A stretch of 64,000 bases of DNA from Costus lasius (lineage: Eukaryota > Streptophyta > Magnoliopsida > Zingiberales > Costaceae): NCBI GenBank assembly GCA_027563935.2, contig CM050454.1, positions 51,612,596 through 51,676,595 on the forward strand, written 5' to 3'. The notes below the pieces were generated by a model that saw nothing but the letters and a program-made list of their open reading frames with translations, had not been told where the DNA came from and did no database searches. The position numbers and the translations under genes were made by a program. Shown here one piece after another: positions 22,401 to 33,425 of this stretch (its first letter is position 1; the number at the start of each line of letters is the position of its first letter).

Positions 22401-23186
22401 TTCATGGCACGCGATTTTCATGGTCAAATTGAAGTCCGATTTTTGCGCGATCGATTGCGGACGATCGAAGCCTTTAAATTCAAAGCCGTAAGATGGAAAA
22501 GAAGAGCCTTCGAAGAGGAGAACATGCCGAGGGTGAAAGCCCTAATTTTGATCCACCATCGAGAGAGAAATCAAGAGAGGCGTCCCTAGGGTTCACTCTC
22601 ATGCCGAGAGGCGTAGAAGCCACCTCAGGTCGCAATTTTTACAAGGAAACTTCGCCTGGAGAAGGAGACGATACCCCAGAAGTTTGAGAGCGAAAGGAGA
22701 TCGATCGGAGGAGAAATCGACGAAAGAGTGGGCGCTGGCACTGTTCACGACCAAAATTACGGCTGTAATTTTCATTACAGCCGTGCTGTAAAGTTGATTT
22801 TCCCTTCTCTCTTCGATTTCTGATCTTTTGATGTTATGGTTTATTGTAACTCTTTTTCCATACTTGCTTAGACATGTTTTGGGACATGGGGGTGTAATCC
22901 CTTTTATTTCTAATGATTAGATAATTATTATTTCGTCAGAATAATTTTGTTATGATAATTCTACTTATGTGATGATTGCCTATAATTCTCCATAGTTTTC
23001 TTATTATCATGCATGATTTTAGAGTTTTCGCAATATGGACTGAAAGGTGATTTGCATGAGAACTTGAAACCCTAAAATTGAATATTAGGAACTCATCGTA
23101 AGAAATTAGGTTAGTTCTTATTTCTTGATTTTAGAAGAATAATTGTCATGTTTGATAATTTGAATCTAGGATGAGTTATTTTGTTA

Positions 23187-23437
23187 AACGTTATGATCTT
23201 GTGCGAAAGTGAGGATCGGAACGTTGGAGAACCTTAAGTATAACCTGTGTTGAGACTCGGATGCACGAAAGTCATCCTTGAGATTCCACCTGAGATGACC
23301 AAGTTAGAATTCGGATGCACGAAAGTGATTCTTGAGTTCTTTGATTGATGATTTACTTATTTTCAGCATGGGATAGATCTTGCGCGAAAGCGAGAATCGG
23401 TCCCTTGTATGATTGTCTCCACGAAAGTGAGATAATC
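23187..23437 (+). other. Five-hairpin GAAA-tetraloop array in solo LTR E
   Basis: SL1 23187-23225 (AACGTT arms; GATCTT/AGGATC; TGC[GAAA]GTG), SL2 23256-23282, SL3 23307-23338, SL4 23370-23404 (GGGA/TCCC; CGC[GAAA]GCG), SL5 23411-23437 (GATT/AATC; TCT/AGA; bulged C; CAC[GAAA]GTG). All keep a single bulged base three pairs below the loop. Confidence 0.78.
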
Positions 23438-23651
23438 CTTTTATGAAGTACATTATATCTTTATCATAATGAAATTAGACAGACGACCTTTCATTCATAT
23501 CTAGACATGGAAATAAAGGTGGATGAAACCCTAGTCCCAGTTTATCTTTGATTATCTCTACGCTCTTCTTATCGTTTACTTAACACGTAGGTCTCTATGG
23601 TTCGATATCTTTTTATTACTTCGAGTATCCGTGCACTTGCAGAATACAACA

Positions 23652-24622
23652 ATCAGCATAACTCTTTTCGCGACTCTGTGCAACTTTTAATTTCCCTTTT
23701 ATCACATGCATCTTATCTATTGTCTCTTGCACTTTATCTAGGTTTAAGATCTTTCTATCAGCAACCTCTTCCCAGCATAAAGGTGTTCTACACTTCCTTC
23801 CATACAAGGCTTCATATAGAGCTATTTGAATGCTTGAGTGATAATTGTTATTATATGTGAATTCAATGAGAGCAAGATCATTATCCCATTCACCTTTCCA
23901 CTCCATAACATAAGCTCTAAATAAGTCTTCGAGGGTTTGTATGGTTCTCTCAGATTGCCCATCAATTTGAGGATGATAAGCTGTACTAAACTTTAGCTTG
24001 GTCCCTAAAGCTTCGTATAATATTTGCCAGAATCTAGAAAGAAATCTTGGGTCTTTATCAGATATAATCTCAATTGGAACACCATGAAGTCTTACTATCT
24101 CATCAACATATAAACTTGTAAGTTTATGAAGAGAGTATGTCATTCTAACTGGCAAGAAATGTGTAGATTTGGTCAACCTATCCACAATCACCCAAATGGC
24201 ATCATGTTTCCTATATGTTAAAGGAAAACCAGAAACAAAATCCATAGCAACACTTTCCCACTTCCATTTAGGCACCTTGAGAGGTTGTAGTTTTCCTCTT
24301 GGTTTTTGGTGTTCAGCTTTGATCAATTGATATGTTAAACACTTGGACACATACTTTGCAATATCTTTCTTCATACCATCCCACCAAAAGTATTTCTTTA
24401 AATCATTATACATCTCTGTGCTACCTGGGTGTGTGGTGTACTTGGACTTATGTCCCTCTTGCAAAATCCTCTCCTTACTTTCTGAACCACTTGGGAGACA
24501 AACCCTATCCCTGAACAGTAATATGCCATCATTCCTAATTTGAAAATCTTGTCCCCAACCTTTACCAACTTTCTCTCTCAAGATCTTTAGTTGCACATCA
24601 TGAAGTTGTTCTTCTTTTATCT
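23652..24622 (-). pseudogene. pol: Element F integrase, main part
   Basis: The frame from about 24622 to the E insertion encodes a Ty3/Gypsy integrase. The zinc finger has H...H then CLTYQ, where the usual second cysteine is tyrosine. The catalytic triad is visible as MDFVSGF (D), ISDKDPRF (D) and DGQSERTIQTLE (E). It ends ...REKSYAD at the E insertion. Upstream, instead of RNase H, lies gag: protease, RT and RNase H are missing from their normal place. Confidence 0.88.
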
Positions 24623-24643
24623 ATTGAAGAAAATCAGATTGAA

Positions 24644-25332
24644 CTAAGCCTTCGCATCTAGTTCAACAATAGCATACACTTTAGCATGGGCTACTGGCTT
24701 AGTGGATGGTAACACTTTCATTCTATTATGTGGACAATCTCTTGCTAGATGTCCATGCTTGCCAGAATCAAAATATGCACTAGTAAGTCTATAACATTGT
24801 TTGTTCTCATGTTTCCCTCCACAACTAGCACAAGAAAGAAGCCTTTGTTGTGGTCCATAAATATTCCTTATAGCTGGTATAAATTTCTTATAACTAGCAC
24901 CAGCTTCATTTCCTCTATTTCTCTTGTTGTCCATTTCTCTTGCTTTGCCCTTCTTGTATCTCATATCTTGCATTTCTTCAACATCTCTTTCAACAATTGT
25001 TGCTCGATCCACAAGTTCACCATAATCTCTAAGTTTTAAAGCTAAAATTCTTGTTCTTATACTTGGTCTCAAACCTCTTTCAAACCTCTTTGATTTCTTT
25101 ATCTCAGTATCAACCATGTGTGGGGCAAACCTGGATAACTCTATTAAATTAGCAACATATTGTGCCACATTATGGATTCTTTGAATTAGCTGTAAGAATT
25201 CCATTTCCTTTTAATCTCTAATGTTTTATGGAGAGTACTTTTCATATAATTTTTTTATAAACGAATTCCAAGTGATGGTTTCCTCCCTTGATTTAGCTAC
25301 TTTTTTTACCATTCTCCACCATTGTTCTGCTT
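24644..25332 (-). pseudogene. gag: Element F gag, C-terminal part with zinc knuckles
   Basis: It contains the gag segment EGEAEQWW...REETITWNSF, EFLQL, SKRFERGLRPSIRTRIL and the knuckle CASCGGKHENKQC; a second knuckle-like YFDSGKHGHLARDCP has lost two cysteines. It ends ...YAIVELDAKA and is then joined, with stops, to the integrase linker. It is typical of plant Gypsy gag, decayed. Confidence 0.8.
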
Positions 25333-25803
25333 CTCCTTCAAACAAAACTCACATTTACTCAGTTGGGCAAATAACTTTTTCTCTCTCAATATGTCTAGCA
25401 CACATCTTAAATGCTCTTCATGCTCTTGATCACTTTTTGAGTACACCAAGATATCATCAATGAAGACAATCATGCATTTATCCAAAAGTGAGTGAAATAC
25501 GACAGGAGCATTAGTTAACCCAAAAGGCATCACTAGGAATTCATAATGGCCATATCTGGTTCTAGATGCTGTTTTTGAAATGTCCTCATTCTTGATCTTT
25601 ATTTGATAATAACCAGATCTCAAATCAATTTTTTAAAATACTTGTGCCCCTTGTAACTAGTCAAACAAATCATCAATTCTAGGTAAGGGATACTTGTTCT
25701 TGATTGTTGCCTGATTCAATCGTCTGTAATCAATACAAAGCCTTAAATTACCAGCTTTCTTTTTAATAAACAATACTGGTGCACCCCAAGGTAAGACACA
25801 GGG
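25333..25803 (-). pseudogene. RT fragment lodged inside element F gag
   Basis: About 157 codons of Ty3/Gypsy [14 protein letters not shown]...[22 protein letters not shown], a stop, [29 protein letters not shown] and [11 protein letters not shown] (active-site FIDD), ending KCEFCLKE. About eight residues before the FIDD block are missing. It is in the same orientation as gag and is flanked on both sides by gag sequence (SDSQKVLL before, EGEAEQWW after). Confidence 0.85.
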
Positions 25804-26096
25804 TAGTAATACCTTTTGACTATCTGAGTAGCTAGTAACTGAAAATAATTTTTCCATTTGCATAATCCACTTTTCTGCCACATTTGGATTTGGATCACCA
25901 TAGAATAAAGGAGGATTCAACTTCTTAATCTTCTCTAGCCCCATATGATCACTATTTTGTTGACTTGAGGCAACAAAATTAGTTTGATTCTCACTTCTCA
26001 CCATTTGGTGTTGCCTCAAACTAGACATTGTCTCTAAAGCTTTTATAACGTTCGCCATTTGATTTGGAGAATCCTTAGGAGATTGGGATGACCTTG
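25804..26096 (-). pseudogene. gag: Element F gag, N-terminal part
   Basis: It reads R-S-S-Q-S-P-K-D...[21 protein letters not shown], the conserved start of a plant Gypsy gag. The initiator ATG and codon 2 lie across H at 52271-52276 (complement), so H entered at codon 2. An apparent ATG at 26115 is in H's LTR and is accidental. Confidence 0.8.
26092..26096 (+). other. Target duplication of H, left copy (CCTTG)
   Basis: It is identical to CCTTG at 52268-52272, 26 kb away, and rejoins the F gag start in frame. Confidence 0.85.
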
Positions 26097-26767
26097 TGAT
26101 GGAGGCAGAGACCACAGACCTTGAAGATACAAATGGAGCCTACGACTACCCTAGTCAAGGGCCTAGAAGCTCTCAAATAAGCTAGCAAGTTAACTCATAA
26201 TGCTAGCCCAAGAATTGGAAAAATAACTACTTCAACAAAGTCAAAGTGATGGTCAAGACATCCAAGCTCAATAAGTTGCCGCAATCAATTCCAAAATCGT
26301 GACATTCATCCACGCCAAAGAAGCATGCAATAACGTTCATCTTCAATTCAAGGCCAATCAATGTTTATCGCTAATAGTGCAAAGAAGGAAGCTCCAACGT
26401 TACCTTCGCCCAGCCAAGAAAGGAAACTCCAATGTATCCAACCACCATCACTCAGCCCAAAGCTTCTTCAACGTCTCTACAGCAATCGATGGAAAGTTTC
26501 AATGTTGTCTATAGCTGAACAAAGAAGGAAAGCATGCAACGGCTCTCTCTACTTTGCCTATTTGTATTCCCCTGCAACCTTGTAATCGATAGAGAGATTT
26601 GATGAATTTGCGTAATGAAATAGTTTTCTAGTAATCTTCCTCTTCTATCGGATGTTCTCCTTCTTCTTCTCCTTCTAGAGCCGAGCCCATCCTCCCCTCT
26701 TCCCCTCTCCTCCATTCTCTTCTTCCTCCCAAGTTCACTCTCCTAGCCACAACAGTTCCAGGTTTTT

Positions 26768-27349
26768 TTGAAAGTTTGTGAGTTCGCTGCCGACGAACCA
26801 CCGGTCGGATCCTCACAAAACTTTGGCCATCACTCATCCTTCCCAAGACGAAGCCACAGCCGCTGGCATCCGCCCATCCACCCGTCCGATCACCGGAATC
26901 AAACATTCGTTCGAATCCCTTGTTCTCGCCAACCTTCCGCCCTAGTTCCGTCTTTCAATGTCGTGCTCCTCCAACCCACCACTGATCACCCCCAAACTCC
27001 GGCCACACCTTCGCCACCTTCACAAGGACTCCCAACTGTAACAGGATCGGTGTCCGTGCACCGTCGGCCCAACGGCGACCGCCCCTGCTTCACGCGCGCA
27101 CTACCCCTGTTCCAACAGAACACCCACTTCTGCACCTCCGCCAGTGTTTCTGCCACCGTCCTCGTTTCGCTCCACCACCATCCTTCGGTGCTCCAACGAC
27201 GCCAATGCCTCCTTATCCTTCCTTTGTCCCCATCGCCACCCTCGAGCGTTCCATGCCCCGCCGTCGTTGATCGGCGCCAGCCGCGCTTACCTAGTTCCAT
27301 AACTCTGTTTCTGCTGCTTATCTTTTGTTTGCTCATAAAACATATCTGA
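26768..27349 (+). other. Pro/Ser/His-rich open frame inside the H LTR
   Basis: A 193-codon frame of low-complexity composition with a hydrophobic tail; no domain is recognised. The 3' LTR keeps a 177-codon version (51030-51563) despite indels. It could be a captured host 5' exon, a spurious frame in GC-rich LTR DNA, or both. Confidence 0.3.
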
Positions 27350-27592
27350 AGAAGCTTATTGTCGCAGGGTTTTAATATGCTTAGACAAGCCTGTAGCTCT
27401 GATCCTTGAGGCTAATAGCAAGACCAGATCTTCCTCCATCGTACAGATCAGTTGGGACAAATGCAAATCGAACGGATCAAGCTGTGAGACACATCAACTT
27501 TTGATATCTGATTAAATCTGCTCTGAAAATTCTGTTACTCTCTATTCCAGCAATCTGATTAGTCTTCTTTGTGCAGGGATCTAGTGTGACTG

Positions 27593-27597
27593 CTACT
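27593..27597 (+). other. Target duplication of I, left copy (CTACT)
   Basis: It matches CTACC at 33680-33684 with one change; the uninterrupted H 3' LTR has GGCTACCC at this place. Confidence 0.7.
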
Positions 27598-27952
27598 TGA
27601 TAGCCCGAAAGGGAACACTACAAGTCTGGCACGCGTATACCTTGGACTAATCCCTGGCAACGGCGCCAAAAACATGATAGGCTTCCGCAAGTGCACGGAA
27701 CTATCGAAGTAATAAAGAAAAGTATCGAATCTACAGGGACCTTGTTGTTAAGTACCGAATAGTGGTATTCTTACTAGCTAAGCGAACCGGTTCTAGTGCA
27801 AAGTAATAATGAAAAACACACGAACTCAGATAATCAGAGAGATAAATTAGGACTTATGGTTTCAACCTCCTTGATTCTAATGACTAGACATAAATAAAAG
27901 GGTCGTCAGTCTAATTCTACCGTGACAAAGACATAATTTACTTGATAAAGGT

Positions 27953-28202
27953 ATTGTCTCACTTTCGTGCAGACAATCATGCAGAAACCGATCCTCACTT
28001 TCGTGCAAGATCTATTCTCAATGTTGTCGATAAGTAAATCATCAATCAAAGAACTCAAGATCACTTTCGTGCATCCGAATTCTAGGTTGATAATCTATAA
28101 CAGAAGCTCAAGGATCACTTTCGTGCATCCAAGCCTCAACACTAGTTTTACTCATGGATCTCCAACGTTCCGATCCTCACTTTCATGCAAGATCTCCACG
28201 TT
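27953..28202 (-). other. Five-hairpin GAAA-tetraloop array in the I left LTR
   Basis: In minus-strand order: SL1 28164-28202, SL2 28107-28135, SL3 28051-28082, SL4 27990-28012, SL5 27953-27977. SL5 pairs ATTGTCT with AGACAAT perfectly around a bulged G and CAC[GAAA]GTG. Confidence 0.8.
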
Positions 28203-28974
28203 TTATAAATAGACACGATCCATAAATTCATATTACTATCATGGCAATTAATCTGCTAGAACAAATCAAATTGGATCTAACCTAAGGAAGGGATCCTAAC
28301 ATGCAATTCTAGGGGTCCAAGTTCTCAAGCAAATCACCTTTCAGTCTCATTGCGAAAACTCTAAAAACATAATTATTAACATGGACTTATAGAGAGTCTA
28401 AGCACAATTATCACATGAGAAAAATTATCATGGCAAAGTTATCATGACGAAAAAGAAGATTATCTAATCATTAAAAATCAAGGGGATTACACCCCATGTC
28501 CCAAAAGAGTATTAAGCTTGCATGGAGAAAGAGATACAATAAATCATGGTCTTCGAATGATCATAAAATGAAAGGAAAGGAGAAACAACGTTACAACACG
28601 GGTGTAATGTAAATTACCCCCGTAATTTCGTGATGAACAGCGTTGTCACCGCTGTTTCGTTGATTCCTCCTCTGATCGGACTCCAAATGCTCTAAAACTT
28701 CTGTGTGTCTTCCTCTCCTCCAGGCGAAGCTTCTGCGTGAAAATCATGGCCGGAGGTGCCCTCTACGCCTCTCGGCGTGAGGCCAAACCCTAGCCGCCTA
28801 TCTAGCGATTTCTCCCTTGATACTAGATAAAGGTTCTCCCTTCCACTTCGTACGCCTTCTCCTCTTAAAGACCAGTCCGTAGCAACTTTTGGATCCTAAT
28901 TTGGAGCTCGGGATCAAAAGTTATGGCTCACGCAAGATTCGGAATCGTAAAAATTACCTTTTTGACTGGGCATT

Positions 28975-29330
28975 ACGGCAGTGTAATATCTCACGGCACT
29001 GCCGTAAAATAGCTTGAGTGTTTTGTTCTAGAAACGCTGGAAAATACGGCCTGTAATTTGGTTTATGGCTGTGCTGTAATTTCGATTGAACTTTTTGGTC
29101 GGAATATGTCTGGAAAATACGGCCCGTGTAGAAGTTTACGGCAGTGTCATAATTTCAGCAAAGGTTTCTGTTCTGAAGATGCTCCAAAATACGACTGTGT
29201 AATTCTTTACGACAGTGCTGTAAAATCACAAAATCTTTCTATTTGGAAAAGCTCCAAAATACGGCTGTGTTCTTGATAATACGGTAGCCTCAAAATATGT
29301 TACCGCAAAATCCTTTACGGTACTGCCGTA
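28975..29330 (-). repeat. Palindrome array in the I left LTR
   Basis: About five units of about 65 bp, such as CACGGCACTGCCGTAA (28993) and TTACGGTACTGCCGTATTTT (29316), with GTTCTG spacers. Confidence 0.75.
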
Positions 29331-29587
29331 TTTTGGTTCCTGGCATCAATTTGCGTAAAATTTTTTGTGTATCTTCCTCTTGATGATGGTAATTCTTCCA
29401 TGTGCTTGATTTTGCTTGAAAATGCCCAAAATAGTGCCTTTTTGCCTGAAAATCATGAAAAACCAAAATAGGAGTAGACTTTGTAATATTCGATGAATTT
29501 AGCATGAAAACAAGCAAAAGATCTTCAATTTAGCATGAAAATATATCTAAAATGATACAAAATATACTACATATTTTAGTGTCATCA

Positions 29588-31615
29588 AACACATAAGGCT
29601 CAAACTTTGCTTGTCCTCAAGCAAAAATCAAATTTTGAAGTCAAAATTGGATCACAAGAATAACCTTTTCATGCTCAATAAATTTCTAAGATGCAATCAT
29701 CGATGAAAAATTCCATCAATTGTTTCACAAAACTTCAAGTAAACATATTATCCTTAGAACTTAACCCTTTAGATCTACAATTCAACCAAATAAAACTTTG
29801 CAACTTGTATAATAAATAGAATTTTCAATCTCATGATTTCACCCAGTTTTCAGTTCAAATCTATCATGCTTTTGTTTACAGGAATTAGGTTTCCAAGATC
29901 TTTTTCCACATATGATTTTTTATTTTTTTTGTTTGTTTTTGTGAAGATGGCATGTACCCACTTAGATACACACTTTTTATTTTTGACTTCAACTCTTGTC
30001 TTCGGAACCACTGTCAATTTTACACAGTGTCAAGTAGAGGAGTGTTATTATTTTTCACTCTCATTATTTTTCATGCATAGACTTCAACCCATGTCTTAGG
30101 TACCACTATCAATTTTACACAGTGCCAAGTAGGGGAGTCTCTCACTATTTTTATGGATCTTGGCTTCTTATTTTCCAACAAACAGCGAAATAGACTAAAC
30201 ATCTACTAGGTTGATCAATTGACATCAATTCAATAATCATACTCATATACTCATTTTATTCAAAAGAATAGTTTCACCTTTAGATCTTATTCCTCAAATT
30301 ACACATCTACCCAAAATTTCATGCATCAACCAATGTCAGATTTCAAAAATCAATATGCATTAAAGAAATAAATCTAACATGATAGGGTTTTTCTCTAATC
30401 ACAAGAATAAATACTCACATCATCAAGGAAGATATTTTATCAATAGAAATTTTATCAATAAATCATGCCATCATATAGTAGAAAGTGGATCATATGCTTT
30501 CATCAATCTTAACAATAAATTTGAATAATATCATCATCAAAACAGTGAGTTCCATATATCCATAAAATCATTTTTCAAGAGAAAACCAATGAGTAGTATA
30601 AATATGATAAAGTCAAAGATGCACTATAAGGAATAGTCATTAATAAGAGAGTGCAAGTGATACTCACAAAACCATATAGATCATGCTCAATCATTGTCAG
30701 GCCAATGCAGCTGGGTCCAAAGATGTGGCTTTTGAAAATTTTCTACAAAATTTAAGGTACATAAGGCTCACATAAGGCTCAGATCAAAAACAGTCTCAAA
30801 AAAATAATGATAAAAATAAATTTCTCAAGGAAGAGTCAGAGATGTCGCCGGAGGTCTGAAGAGGATGCCGGTGCAGGCGGGCAGAGGTGGAATAGATGCT
30901 AGCTGAAAAGCTACTAGCAATGATGGTGCCGACAATGAAGTGAATAATCTCTAGTGGCCTGCTAGAGACCACAGTCCTGGAGTTGAGATCGTCGGCCGAT
31001 GGGTGCGCAAAAAAATTATGCTGCATAGATAAAAAAAATCAGTCACTAATGAAGAGTCTGCTGCATAAATAAATCAAATCATGGAATAAGAGGCAGCAAA
31101 AGAAATAAGAATCTCCTGGTGATATGATCCAGTGTCGACGGCTGGAAACATTGATGTTAGAAGCAGATGCAGTGGTAGCTGGAGGTGCTGCAAATCTGGA
31201 GTCAAAAGAAACAACAACAGATAGAAAGCAAATCAAGCAGTTTTTGAATTTTTTATGAAAAGTAGCCATACCCAAGAATAAGATTTAATGATCTAAATAG
31301 AAAACAGACAAAACCATGAAGTAAAATAAAACTTGATCTTTCCAGGTATGTGAAAAATAAAGGATCAAAATCATTCAGGAATTTAGGGTATCAGCAGAAA
31401 GAAGGTTACTTAGATTACAAAATAAAAAACTGCACAGAATCTAATCAGAATCAAAAAGTTGCTATGTGTTTCAGAAAGATCCATGGATTCTAAAATTCAG
31501 CAAAAATATCCAAATAATAGACAAAGATCAGTACTTCCATGTCGTGCCAAAAATAAAAAATTTTCATAACCCAGTTTCTTAAAATCAATGCGAGAAGACA
31601 CCTACTCAATAACTA
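29588..31615 (-). other. Element I internal region
   Basis: From the LTR inward it holds the TTGCTTG...CAAGCAA block (29607-29624), two copies of the CACTGT hairpin block (30009-30029 and about 30103-30124), AT-rich sequence, then at 30790-31620 a mosaic of GC-rich and T-rich AG-ending blocks shared with J. No gag or pol. Confidence 0.7.
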
Positions 31616-31687
31616 AAAATTCTGTTACTCTCTATTCCAGCAATCTGATTAGTCTTCTTTGTGCAGGGATCTAGCGTGACTGCTACT
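31616..31687 (+). repeat. Duplicate of H LTR flank inside element I
   Basis: It matches 27526-27597 almost base for base, including the CTACT target site, and abuts the right LTR. Its left junction follows internal sequence that in J continues differently. Confidence 0.8.
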
Positions 31688-32042
31688 TCATAGCCCGAAA
31701 GGGAACACTACAAGTCTGGCACACGTATACCTTGGACTAATCCCTGGCAACGGTGCTAAAAACTTGATAGGCTTCCGCAAGTGCACGGAACTATCGAAGT
31801 AAAAAAGAAAAGTATCGAATCTACAGGGACCTTGTTGTTAAGTACCGAATGGTGGTATTCTTACTTGCTATGCGAACCGGTTCTAGTGCAAAGTAATAAT
31901 GAAAAACACATGAACTCGGATAATTAGAGAGATAAATTGGGACTTAGGGTTTCAACCTCCTTGATTCTAACGACTAGACATATATAAAAGGGCTGTTAGT
32001 CTAATTCTACCGTGACAAAGACATAATTTACTTGATAAAGGT

Positions 32043-32293
32043 ATTGTCTCACTTTCGTGCAGACAATCATGCAGATAACCGATCCTCACTTTCGTGCAAG
32101 ATCTATTCTCAATGCTGTAGATAAGTAAATCATCAATCAAAGAACTCAAGATCACTTTCGTGCATCCGAATTCTAGATTGATAATCTCTAATAGAAGCTC
32201 AAGGATCACTTTCATGCATCCGAGTCTCAACACTAGTTTTACTCATGGATCTCCAACGTTCCGATCCTCACTTTTGTGCAAGATCTCCACGTT
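32043..32293 (-). other. Five-hairpin GAAA-tetraloop array in the I right LTR
   Basis: SL5 32043-32067, SL4 32081-32103, SL3 32142-32173, SL2 about 32198-32225 (loop changed by one base), SL1 32255-32293 (one loop-side change). Confidence 0.75.
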
Positions 32294-33059
32294 TGATAAA
32301 TAGACTCGATCCATAAATTCATATTACTATCATGGGAATTAATCTACTAGAACAGATCAAATTGGATCTAACCTAAGGAAGGGATCCTAACATGCAATTC
32401 TAGGGGTCCAAGTTCTCAAGGAAATCACCTTTTAGCCTCATTGCGAAAACTCTAAAAACATAATTAGTAACATGGACTTATAGAGTGTCTAAGCACAATT
32501 ATCACATGAGCAAAATTATTATGGCAAAGTTATCATGACGAAAAAGAAGATTATCTAATCATTAAAAATCAAGGGGATTACACCCCATGTCCCAAAAGAG
32601 TATTAAGCTTGCATGGAGAAAGAGATACAATAAATCATGGTCTTAGAATGATCAGAAAATGAAAGGAAAGGGGAAACAACGTTACAACACGGGTGTAATG
32701 TAAATTACACCTGTAATTTCGTGATGAATAGCGCTATCACCGCTGTTTCGTTGATTCCTCCTCTGATCGGACTCCAAACTCTCTGAAACTTCTGTGGTGT
32801 CTTCCTTTCCTCTAGGTGAAGCCTCTGCGAGAAAATCACAACCTGAGGTGCCCTCTACGCCTCTCGGCATGAGGCCAAACCCTAGCTGCCTCTATAGCAA
32901 TTTCTCCCTCTATACTGGATAAATGTTCTTCCTTCCACTTCGTACGCCTTCTCCTCTTAAAGACCCATCCGTAACAACTTTTGGATCCTAATTTGGAGCT
33001 CTGGATCAAAAGTTATGGCTCACGCAATATTTGGAATCGTAAAAATCACGTTTTTGACC

Positions 33060-33425
33060 GGGAATTACGGCAGTGTAATATCTCACGGCACTGCCGTAAA
33101 ATAGCTTGAGTGTTCTGTTCTGGAAACGCTGGAAAATATGGCCTATAATTTGGTTAACGGCAGTGCCATAATTTTGGTTGAACTTTCTGGTCGGAATATG
33201 TCTGGAAAATACGACCCGTGTAGAAGTTTACGGCAGTGCCGTAATTTCAGCATAGGTTTCTGTTCTGAAGATGCTCCAAAATATGGCTGTGTAATTCTTT
33301 ATGGCAGTGCCGTAAAATCACAAAATCTTTCTGTTTGGAAAAGCTCCAAAATACGGCCATGTTCTTGATAATACGGTGGCCTCAAAATACGGTACCGTAA
33401 AATCCTTTACGGTACTGCCGTATTT
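33060..33425 (-). repeat. Palindrome array in the I right LTR
   Basis: About six units, e.g. TTACGGCAGTGCCGTAA near 33228 and ATACGGTACCGTAAAA near 33388. Confidence 0.75.

Larger units (their letters stand above)
21850..23651 (+). repeat. Solo LTR E (1802 bp)
   Basis: It starts TGATGACACCAAAATTTGTAG and ends AGAATACAACA, with target duplications on both sides and no internal sequence: a solo LTR left by LTR-LTR recombination. Palindromes are at 22100-22400 and five tetraloop hairpins at 23187-23437. It has no U5 extension. Confidence 0.88.
26097..27597 (+). repeat. H 5' LTR, first part
   Basis: 26640-27597 matches 50897-51802 of the 3' LTR. It contains a possible polyadenylation/R-type segment near 26560-26640, then a C- and GC-rich stretch with an open frame of 193 codons (26768-27349) and a pyrimidine-rich AG-ending stretch near 27540-27577. 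It is interrupted by I at 27597. Confidence 0.8.
27598..29587 (-). repeat. Element I left LTR (3' LTR; 1990 bp, extended U5)
   Basis: On the plus strand it starts TGATAGCCCG and ends GTGTCATCA. The first 80 bp hold the PBS-like block (complement of TTTTTGGCGCCGTTGCC) as in C. Hairpins are at 27953-28202, palindromes at 28975-29330. Confidence 0.85.

Noticed and set aside
21850..23651. E as a full element with its partner LTR elsewhere in the window
   Set aside because: Near-matching 5-bp duplications flank it directly and the integrase frame is restored by its removal, so it is a solo LTR.
26986..27336. Minus-strand 116-codon frame opposite the H LTR frame
   Set aside because: It is the complement of GC-rich LTR sequence with no domain and is not preserved at the same length in 50897-52267.
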